64,000 nt of DNA, taken from positions 310,001-374,000 of the forward strand of contig CP150584.1 in assembly GCA_049487715.1 (NCBI GenBank). Reading direction: 5' to 3'. A program made the position numbers and the translations under genes. Positions within the stretch are counted from its first letter, which is position 1. The number at the start of each line of letters is the position of its first letter. The notes beneath the pieces were generated by a model. That model had not been told where the DNA came from. It did no database searches and worked only from the letters and a program-made list of their open reading frames with translations. This document shows, one piece after another, positions 1-7,725 of this stretch. The stretch comes from Pycnococcus provasolii (Eukaryota > Chlorophyta > Pseudoscourfieldiophyceae > Pseudoscourfieldiales).

Positions 1-1
1 G

Positions 2-2768
2 AAGCCAGCGCCTGTTCGAACCAAAACAAAGAAATGCTCGCCGCGACGCAAATGTGATCAGAATAGGAGGGCCACTAGCGCATCGTCGCCGACAGACATA
101 TTCGACGGCTTCTTCGCAGCGCACGCACTCGTCGTCACAGACGGAACGTACACGTTCTTCGATGTTCTAAGAGAGCCGGGAAAGCCGCCACGCCGCGTAG
201 AACAAGCGTGGAATGCGGCGACAGGTGTTGCGGAGTCGCAACGCCTCGACGAAGCGGGTGGATCGGAAGCAGCGACGTGTTGCTTGGCGCTCATCGCCGG
301 CCTTAATGCACACAGCGCAGCGTGCGAATCCAAGAGCACAGATCCGCGCAGCATCAGCCGCGGCACGCTCCTCGTGGAAGTCGACCACAAGGGCCTCGTC
401 GATGCCATCACAGGCCTGCAGTCAATGGGAAACAAAGTGATGCGACCACTTCTCGAAGCTGCGAAGGACGCGCTTCGTCGCTTCCGTCAGGTGAGCGGTT
501 CGCCGTTCGAAATTAGGCACGTCATTGCGCAGGATGAGGGTGGAGGAGGAGGAGGAGGAGGAGGAGGAGGACAGCGAAGAGGTTGACGACGATGACAGCA
601 GTGAAAAGGAGACAGCCACACCTCTATCGAAGAAGTACTCAACCAGCTCACCGACGCAGAAGGCAGGCGAACCACCTCCCGTTGATGAGGACGATGCGGC
701 GCATGAAGAAGATCAGGCACCGTCTCCGAAGACTCCACAACCTCCACCACCTCCGCCGCCGCCTCCACCGCATGATGTCATGGAAGACGACGAGACCGTG
801 GGTGGCCGATGCCTTCGAATCATGCACCAGAAGCTTGGCGTGCCGACAAATCAGGAAGCCTCAACCTCCAAGAACGGACTTACACCGGACTGGATCATAG
901 AGGAGGCGGTCTTCAATGTTATGCGCCTACCACTCCCCAAGCCGGGCGCGACCTCGATTAAAGGACTCTGTGACCCGTGCACAAACAACAAGGCTCGGCC
1001 GAATATTCCCGCAGAGCTAATGTTTGACAAAAGCGACAACGGTCTGCTGACGAAAAATAAATGGGACGGATACTGCATCCTGCTAAATCCAGAATACAAA
1101 AATGGTGTGCAATGGCGATTCGTGAATCGAGCGGTGGATGAAGTGGAGAATGGACGCTGTCCTATCATTATACTGCTTTGCCGAAATTCTACAGATACGG
1201 CGTACTACCGCCGCCTGCTCCCATTCCCTCGCGTTCTGCTCCAGCGATCAAGCGTGCAATTCAAGGATTACGATAGCAGCCCAGTCGGATGGGGGACGGC
1301 CTTATTCTGTCTTGTAGGTCCAGCATGTGCGGAAGACCGACAGGCGGTTCATAGACGATTCTACGAAAGCTTCGCATCACACGGCGAGGCGAGCATACCC
1401 ATCGACATGGAGCTTGTGCGCTCGCCAGTCTTCCCACAACTGCTCGAGCGCTTGCGCCATGTTGCGAACGAGACGGAGCGTGAGTTTTGGGTGCAGTGCA
1501 GCGCTTGCGGTGTCTGGCGCATTGTCCCCGTGTCTGTCATGGCAGAGGCTGAAGGCGACGATGAGTGGACGTGCAGTAAGCTGCCTGATAATGTTAAAGG
1601 CTGTGCGTTAAAAACGTCGAATCACGAGCACAGAGGCAACCTTTGGCAGCTATATGCTCCTCAAGATATTGAAAAACAAATGGCCGACGAGATGGAAAAG
1701 GCTCATGGGACGAAAGAGGAGCAATATGTGGAAGATATCAAGACTGCACGTCCCGTGTTTGCCTCAGCAGGTGTCATGATGGCAATGCACACCGAAATGC
1801 AGTCGGGCGAACATGCTGATACCTGTGGCTGCGGACAATGCAGATTCTTGCGCGCCGCGACTGCTGCAAAGAAATCCGCCAAGCGAGCTGCTCTGCAGCA
1901 CAAGCGTGCGCTAGAGAAAGCGGCGGCGGCGGCGGCAGTAGCGGCAGAAGGAAAAGAAGAAGAAGTTACCTTAGATGCGGGGGACGCTGACATTGACGTG
2001 AATGATGAGGTCACGCCGGCGGACGGTGCCGGCACATCAGGGGAAATGAATGGCGGTGAGAGTCATAAGCCAAATGCCAACCAGCGCGTTCATAAAAGAT
2101 CGTGTGCGTGTTTGCAGTGCCAATTTTCAAGAGAAGCGGCTGCGAGCCGAGGGATGCCTGCTCGCTTGTGCACACGCATTGAGTCAGTGCGCGCTGCCCA
2201 GATGGCTGTGAATCGCATCGCACTTCGCTTGCACATGACGAATGGACTGAGCTTGGATGATTCACGCAACTTTCTAGGTCCACTAGCACGTCAGTGGCAA
2301 GATCAGCAGGCATTCACCACGGCGCAATTTGAGCACGCCGAGGCACAGTTGAAGCTCGACAAAACTCGGTTGTCCCTGCGAGAGCGCGTTGATGCTGCCA
2401 AGGCTGAGCTCGCTGCCGCTGAGCAGGCTCAGACGGCCGAGGTGAGTAAGCTCGAGTCGGCGCTAGAATTGTCGTCCGCAGAGGTGGAGAGAGCCCGGGA
2501 AGCTGTGCATCGCGGCGAGGGCATGTGGAGCGAGTCTCACACGCGCAGCCAGCTTGCGAGTGGCGGCATGGGTGGTCCTCATGCGCCAAAGGTTGCAGAC
2601 GTTGCCGCGTGGGGCGCTGGCAAGGTTGTTTCGAGGAAGCGTCAGCGGAGGAGCACAACGATATCTCCTCCAATGGAATGGTCGCTTTCTGAAAAGGTAT
2701 TGGGCAAGCCTTCCTCACACGACGAGTGTGAAGCTCCTCCTCTTCCAGCAGAGAACACTGGTGACTGA
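2..2768 (+). CDS. RNase H-like / Dam-like methyltransferase / CW zinc finger protein, 5' partial
   Basis: The gene is cut by the left edge. From base 2 one frame is open to 586 and reads like an RNase H fold: a TDG strand near 160, an acidic EAAT helix near 270, a VEVD strand near 378 and an IRHV strand near 512. From about 546 a second frame continues to a stop at 2766-2768. It has an acidic stretch, a polyproline run (about 744-772), and at 882-1320 a segment resembling phage/Dam-type N6-adenine methyltransferases: CDP..NN, W...ILLNPEY in the catalytic-motif position, a hydrophobic strand, then STDTAYYR. A CW zinc finger follows at about 1488-1615 (W..C..C..WR ... W.C ... C). Two CxCxxC motifs at about 1815-1850 and 2091-2132 and a coiled coil end the protein. 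RNase H followed by a Dam-like domain is the order known from DIRS-type retroelement pol proteins. The two frames are joined either by a short intron (CAG|GTGAGC donor at 491) or by a frameshift in a GGA run. Folds are assigned by eye; the CW finger is the firmest. Confidence 0.55.
541..570 (+). repeat. (GGA)n purine run inside the gene
   Basis: About ten GGA/GAG units. One frame reads glycine, the other glutamate. The switch from the RNase H-like frame to the methyltransferase/CW frame happens at or just before this run, so it is either intronic, at a splice acceptor, or the site of an indel. Confidence 0.8.
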
Positions 2769-3036
2769 TCCTCCTCGAGGTCCTACTTAATATCGCCGCC
2801 GCCGCCGCCGATACATACTACTACGAACCATAATAACTACGATAACCACCACCACCAACGACTAGCTTATCGTAGACCAAGAAATAAGAAGTGAAATAAA
2901 TAGTCTAAGAATAAGAATAAGAATAAGAATGAATGCGAGTGTGACAAAAACAAAATGGTTTAAAAAACTTTTCCATTTTCCATTATTCGGGGTTTGGGGT
3001 TTGGGGAGCCCCGGCCCGTCCACTCTGCTTCCCGCC

Positions 3037-4827
3037 ATGGCGCTCCGCTCCGCCGGCGCACAACAAGGCGCCGGCGCCTTGTCAGCCACTCCAGCGCCCA
3101 CTACTGCCGGACAGGGGTTAGGATTATCCGCGAGCTTGCTGTGCATACACGCCGCGAAAGTCAAAGAAGTCAAAACGTACCTCGACGACCTCAGAGACGC
3201 CGCCGCACGTGCGCCGCGCTTACTCGTTCTCTCAGGACCCGTCGCAGCAGGCAAGACCGCGCTCATACAAACGCTGTGCGCGGAGGCGACACCGCCATGG
3301 CGCGTCGAGGAATACGAGTGCCCCGCCGCTCTCTCGACGCACGAGGCGCGATTTCAGCACTTCCTCGAGTGGGTCCATCACGCGGCGAGGTACGCCGGCC
3401 TTGTTGCTGGAGGTACGCAGCAGACTCTATTCGTCGTCGAGGACGTGCCATCTCACCGCGGCTCTGCAGATGCGAGCAGGACACGAGACGCGATTGCCGC
3501 AGCGGCGGCAAGAATGGCACTGCACGGCGCTACCCACGGCGCACCAGCACTAGCGGTGATATCGAGCGACGGAGGGGAACTGGACCGCGTCGGTGCCACG
3601 GACGCGCTACTCGCTGCGTGCGGCGTTGCGCAGTGGCCTCAGCCGTGGGCTGTGCACGTCAAGCTCAACCGCCCGACGGAAAAAATGCTCGCGAAAATGC
3701 TCGTGTCGCGTGCCAGCGCTGCAGGCGTGGCAAGGAATGCATCCAAATTGAAGCGGCGGCGTGCCACCGCGGTGCCCGCCGCGACCAGCGCGGCGGCGGA
3801 TGCCGCGGCATCTGCGGCGGAGGGCGACATACGCAGAGCAATCACCCTCTTCAACGACCGCGCATCGACGTCGGAGCCTTCTGCTCTAAGCACGGCGGAC
3901 AAACGCCTTGACCTGTTCCACCTTCTTGGGAAGGTGCTCTACAACAAGCGCGCACCTGACGTACCCGCTTCCACGGTCGTCGTCGACGACGCTGCACCGT
4001 CTACCTCGAAACGCTTGGAGTTGGCACTTCCCGCACATCTTCACCGTCCTCCCACGCTTGTCGATGTGCCACTGGTGCTGTCATGCTGCACCGCGACGAG
4101 TTCACACATGCCTGGCGACGAACGCCTGGAGAAGAATTCCGTCGTGCCACGTGCAGGCAATGCAGCTGCGGAGCTAAGTCCGGGTAGCCTGGCTATGTTC
4201 TTGCACGAAAATGCGCCGCACTTCGTTTCGAATGCACCGGCTGATATGGGCATCATCGCATATGCCAATGTCATGACACAGCTCTCAGACGCCTTGCACA
4301 TGTGTCGCACACCACCGCATTTACGATCGGATGCAGGCGATGCCCTTTGGGATGTCGCCGCGTCGGGTATCGGCGGAGGCACGGTGGGGACGGGCGAAGG
4401 GGCTGGCAACGTCAAGGAGGCGTGTGCGTGCGCAACTGCCGTTCTCGGGTACATGTTTGCCAACGACAAGCCTGCACCTCGAAGCTGGCGTCCTCTACGC
4501 GCCCCTGAGCACTACGCCATTTCGCGAGCTAGGCGCGACAATCTCAAAGCCCTGAAGACTCTCCAGGCGCACGGTGGTACGGGCGCGGCAGATGCTGCGT
4601 GCGATACACTGCCACTTCTACGTTCGCTCGCGCGTATGCACAATTTCGATGCACAGCGTGCGATTCCGTCGAACTGGGCCACGGCATCGATTGAAATGCA
4701 GCGAGGCGGCGAGAGCATTCTTGTTGTACATGGCGGCGGTGGTGGTGCCGGTGGCGTCGGAGTGCAGTCGATGGCGCCAGCAGCCGCGCAGACTGAAGTT
4801 GCAGTGGACGACGACATCGAGGAGTAG
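3037..4827 (+). CDS. RAD17: RAD17-like checkpoint clamp loader
   Basis: Protein of 596 residues starting at the ATG at 3037; an in-frame upstream extension exists but lies in a G/T-rich tract and has no family resemblance. Walker A is SGPVAAGKT at residues 66-74, followed by the family pattern of an FQHFLEW helix and a hydrophobic strand ending VVEDVP near residues 132-137, the acidic Walker B position of RAD17. RAD17 with RFC2-5 loads the 9-1-1 clamp at damaged DNA to activate ATR signalling in the nucleus. Sensor and lid regions are poorly conserved and contain alanine-rich inserts (for example at nt 3780-3830). The C-terminus is glycine-rich and ends in a short acidic tail. It is convergent with the AKR2 gene. 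Another AAA+ clamp-loader-like ATPase is the main alternative. Confidence 0.72.
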   Translation: MALRSAGAQQGAGALSATPAPTTAGQGLGLSASLLCIHAAKVKEVKTYLDDLRDAAARAPRLLVLSGPVAAGKTALIQTLCAEATPPWRVEEYECPAALSTHEARFQHFLEWVHHAARYAGLVAGGTQQTLFVVEDVPSHRGSADASRTRDAIAAAAARMALHGATHGAPALAVISSDGGELDRVGATDALLAACGVAQWPQPWAVHVKLNRPTEKMLAKMLVSRASAAGVARNASKLKRRRATAVPAATSAAADAAASAAEGDIRRAITLFNDRASTSEPSALSTADKRLDLFHLLGKVLYNKRAPDVPASTVVVDDAAPSTSKRLELALPAHLHRPPTLVDVPLVLSCCTATSSHMPGDERLEKNSVVPRAGNAAAELSPGSLAMFLHENAPHFVSNAPADMGIIAYANVMTQLSDALHMCRTPPHLRSDAGDALWDVAASGIGGGTVGTGEGAGNVKEACACATAVLGYMFANDKPAPRSWRPLRAPEHYAISRARRDNLKALKTLQAHGGTGAADAACDTLPLLRSLARMHNFDAQRAIPSNWATASIEMQRGGESILVVHGGGGGAGGVGVQSMAPAAAQTEVAVDDDIEE

Positions 4828-4869
4828 CTCATTGCTTTTGTTGTTTTATAAGTGTGTTTTCTTTCTTCA

Positions 4870-4874
4870 TGTAA
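4870..4874 (+). terminator. TGTAA polyadenylation signal of RAD17
   Basis: TGTAA lies 43 bases past the RAD17 stop. TGTAA is the usual chlorophyte polyadenylation signal. A reverse-strand copy serving the convergent gene sits 15 bases further on. Confidence 0.5.
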
Positions 4875-4888
4875 AATGATTTTGTGCC

Positions 4889-4893
4889 TTACA
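4889..4893 (-). terminator. TGTAA polyadenylation signal of AKR2
   Basis: TTACA on the plus strand, i.e. TGTAA on the minus strand, about 107 bases past the AKR2 stop. It forms a back-to-back pair with the RAD17 signal in a 172-base convergent gap. Confidence 0.4.
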
Positions 4894-4999
4894 TAAAATG
4901 TTTTTTATTCCCATCATTATGTGTAGTTTTCATTCTCCTTTTTTTTCCCTCCCAATCTCTGTCTCTGTCATCCTTGCTCACTTTTTACCCCCTATCTTT

Positions 5000-6238
5000 C
5001 TATAGGAATACATCCGTCTCGAGGAGAGCAAGCACCTCCTCCTGCTCGTTCAGTTTTGCAACGTCAAGCGGGCTCTTTCCATCGGCATTCTGTGCGACGA
5101 CACCAGCACCATTCTTCACGAGTGCCTCCACGGCATCCTTCTGTCCGTATCCCGCGGCGTAGTGCAGCGGCGTGTTCTTCTGGTTGTCGAGCGCATCTAC
5201 GGCCGCGCCGCCATCCAGCAGAACCTCCATCGCGGATAGCTCGCCGTGACCTGCGGCGAAGTGCAATGCCGTCCGTCCTTCGTCGTCGCGTTCGTCGACG
5301 TCAGCAGGCTCCTCTCCACTACCAGGCTCTGGCTTCAGCAGTCGCTTCATTTCCTCGACGTCTCCCTGGCTTGCGGCTGTGTGAAGCGGGAGCACCTCCT
5401 CCTCCTCATACTCCTCCTCGTCCCCTTCTTCCGCCTCCGCCCCTTCGTCCCCTCCCGCGGCAGCTCCTGGGAACCCTGCGCCTCCAAACGCCTGCGCGAA
5501 GCCGGGCGGCATTCCTCCTCCGGGCATGCCTGGTATCATGCCCCCCATCGCCTTTGAGATTTTGCTGAGTATGGCGGGGTCGTTCCAGTACTTCATCATC
5601 GCCGCTGGCCCACCCGTTTCGATTTCCTCGAGCACGGGCCTGAGTTCCGGGTCGCTCTTCAAGGATTGCATTTTCGACTCCATGTCGCTGCGATACTGCT
5701 GGCTGTTCATGTTGTTCATCATCGCCGCCATCGAGGGGTCTTGCATGAGCTGCGTTCCAAGTTTTTCCGCGAGTTTCATGAATCCCGGATTTTGCAGGAC
5801 GGCGGACATCGCCTCACGGTACTGTTCCATGCCTCCTGCGCCTCCGAGCGCCGCGAGCGCGTCTGCTGGGTTCGTCGGTGCTGGTGCGGCGGCTGCATCC
5901 GATGTGGACGGTGCCCCCGACGCGCCTGTGGAAGCCGCCGCACCTGGTAACCCTTTCGAGGATTCTCCCCCCGCCGATGGTGCGTCCCCCCCACCAGGGA
6001 GCGCGCCACCAGCCGCCCCACCCATGGATCCCGCGAGTTTTTCCTGTATACTTTTGAACGACGGGTCGTTTGAGATTTGCGCGGCAAGTTCCTTGATGGA
6101 CGGGTCACTCAGTATGGATTGCAGAGCAGACATATCAAAAGCACCAGCACCACCAGGGGGACCATTACCACCACCTGAAGAGGCACCCGCCAATCCTGCC
6201 AAGTCCTCCGGAGTGAGACCACCACTACCTGAAGCCAT
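5000..6238 (-). CDS. AKR2: AKR2-like ankyrin-repeat chaperone for chloroplast outer-envelope proteins
   Basis: A 412-residue protein with the AKR2 layout. A Gly/Ser-rich N-terminus is followed by a first STI1-like helical motif ([14 protein letters not shown], about residues 40-70), an Ala/Pro linker, and a second STI1-like region ([31 protein letters not shown]; about 135-235). After an acidic stretch come ankyrin repeats to the end, with [22 protein letters not shown] and the next repeat PLHYAAGYG clear. In plants AKR2 binds nascent tail-anchored and signal-anchored proteins of the plastid outer envelope and delivers them from the cytosol. This supports a plastid-bearing green-lineage host. 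The ATG at 6238 starts directly with the conserved region. Confidence 0.85.
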   Translation of the reverse strand: MASGSGGLTPEDLAGLAGASSGGGNGPPGGAGAFDMSALQSILSDPSIKELAAQISNDPSFKSIQEKLAGSMGGAAGGALPGGGDAPSAGGESSKGLPGAAASTGASGAPSTSDAAAAPAPTNPADALAALGGAGGMEQYREAMSAVLQNPGFMKLAEKLGTQLMQDPSMAAMMNNMNSQQYRSDMESKMQSLKSDPELRPVLEEIETGGPAAMMKYWNDPAILSKISKAMGGMIPGMPGGGMPPGFAQAFGGAGFPGAAAGGDEGAEAEEGDEEEYEEEEVLPLHTAASQGDVEEMKRLLKPEPGSGEEPADVDERDDEGRTALHFAAGHGELSAMEVLLDGGAAVDALDNQKNTPLHYAAGYGQKDAVEALVKNGAGVVAQNADGKSPLDVAKLNEQEEVLALLETDVFL

Positions 6239-6734
6239 ACTGACTTCCCAAGAGATACAACTTAGAGAAACACTAAGCCAAAGATACAGCTGATGTATGC
6301 TTCGAACTCAGGCTGATTCTGGACAATTATCGGAAGTGGTGTCGGCGGAAAAGAATATGGGGTGTCGGCGGAAAAAGTCTCTCTCGGTGGTGTGGATAGG
6401 GTCAGAGGAACTCCTCGGGACAAGGAGGCAAGGGTCCCCCATATAATAATAGGCAACGACGGGTCCCCGGGGCCCTTAGACCTGGTCTGGTGTCTGCATT
6501 TTCGTCTTTGGGTTGGGGTTAAAGGGACACGTGCACGACAGGCTGACAGGGTAGGGTCTCCCGGGGGGGGATACCGCTTCCCCCCTCCTTCAGTGTTCTT
6601 CTTCTTGTTTCTGTTTCTTTTCGGGGTTTGTGTTTCGGGGTTTGTGTTTCGGGGTTTGTGTTTCGGGTTTTTTTTTCTTTTTTTCGCGTTCCCATTCGGC
6701 TTCCCAATTCGTCATTCACGCTCTACAGGTCTTC
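6239..6734. promoter_or_regulatory. Divergent intergenic region AKR2 / RCC1-repeat gene
   Basis: A 496-base region between divergent genes, presumably holding both promoters. Its most distinctive part is a G/T-rich tract at 6619-6670 in which TTTCGGGGTTTGTG is repeated about four times, ending 65 bases before the RCC1-repeat start codon. A direct repeat of a GGTGTCGGCGGAAAA block occurs near 6341 and 6361. No further gene was seen. Confidence 0.5.
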
Positions 6735-7691
6735 ATGGAGTCGGCCTCAGATGAGTCGATCGCGTACAAGGTGATGCGCACCGTGTGGGTGCCGTGGCAG
6801 CGTGAACGAAGACTCGTGCGCGAACAAGAACGAATCCAAGCGACACGACGAAGTGCGTGGCTCGACGCAGGATTCAGTCACGCCGTGGTGTTGCGACGCG
6901 ACGGGGGAGTCGCGTGCTGGGGCTGGAACGAAGACGGCCAGGCGCCTCCCGACGGCGTCGACGGCGACTTCATGGCGATCGCCGCGGGTCACAGACACGC
7001 GCTCGCGTTGCGACGCAGCGGCAATGTCGCGTGCTGGGGCTTGAACCACCGCGGTCAGGCGCCTCCCGACGGCGTCGAGGGTGACTTCGTCGCGATCGCT
7101 GCGGGTGGTCTACACTCGCTCGCGTTGCGACGCAACGGCAGTGTCGCGTGCTGGGGGTACAACGGCAATGGCCAGGCGCCTCCCGACGGCTTCGAGGGTG
7201 ACTTCGTCGCGATCGCCGCGGGTGGTGACCACTCGCTCGCGTTGCGACGCGACGGCAGTGTCGCGTGCTGGGGCTGGAACGATATCGACCAGGCGCCTCC
7301 CGACGGCCTCGAAGGTGACTTTATCGCGATCGCCGCGGGTGGCGCACACTCGCTCGCGTTGCGACGCAACGGCAATGTCGCGTGCTGGGGCTCTAACGAC
7401 GACGGTGAGGCGCCTCCCGACGGCGTACCAGGCGTCTTCATCGCGGTAGCCGCGGGTGGTCTACACTCGCTAGCGTTGCGACGCAACGGCAGTGTCGCGT
7501 GCTGGGGACGCAACGACGACGGTGAGGCGCCTCCCGACGGCGTCGATGGCGACTTTATCGCGATTGCCGCGGGTTATGGTCACTCATTGGCGCTGCGACG
7601 CGACGGCAGTGTGGCGTGCTGGGGCTGGAACAATCGCGGCCAGGCACCTCCCGACGGCGTGCACGGTCCTTTCAAGACGCCAGAGGTGTAA
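6735..7691 (+). CDS. RCC1-type repeat protein (paralogue 1)
   Basis: A 318-residue protein from the ATG at 6735. After a short basic N-terminus it consists almost wholly of seven 39-residue RCC1-type repeats (from nt 6867), each with the core A.G..H.LALRR.G.VACWG.N..GQAPPDG followed by GDF.AIA. Such repeats normally close into a seven-bladed propeller, and seven are present, so a full ring is likely. The cysteine and tryptophan in ACWG are invariant in all seven units. RCC1-fold proteins act as Ran exchange factors or as protein-interaction platforms; nothing here identifies a Ran-specific role. The DNA repeats are 117 bases long and highly similar, suggesting recent homogenisation. A paralogue lies at 32309-33322. 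The 3' end is 34 bases from the stop of the convergent K+ channel gene. Confidence 0.8.
   Translation: MESASDESIAYKVMRTVWVPWQRERRLVREQERIQATRRSAWLDAGFSHAVVLRRDGGVACWGWNEDGQAPPDGVDGDFMAIAAGHRHALALRRSGNVACWGLNHRGQAPPDGVEGDFVAIAAGGLHSLALRRNGSVACWGYNGNGQAPPDGFEGDFVAIAAGGDHSLALRRDGSVACWGWNDIDQAPPDGLEGDFIAIAAGGAHSLALRRNGNVACWGSNDDGEAPPDGVPGVFIAVAAGGLHSLALRRNGSVACWGRNDDGEAPPDGVDGDFIAIAAGYGHSLALRRDGSVACWGWNNRGQAPPDGVHGPFKTPEV
6867..7691 (+). repeat. Seven tandem 117-bp coding repeats
   Basis: Each unit encodes one 39-residue RCC1-like blade. Long open frames in the other reading frames over this stretch are by-products of the repeat. Confidence 0.85.
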
Positions 7692-7725
7692 CATTCGAGT
7701 TGTAACAAATTGTTGTTGATGTTCA

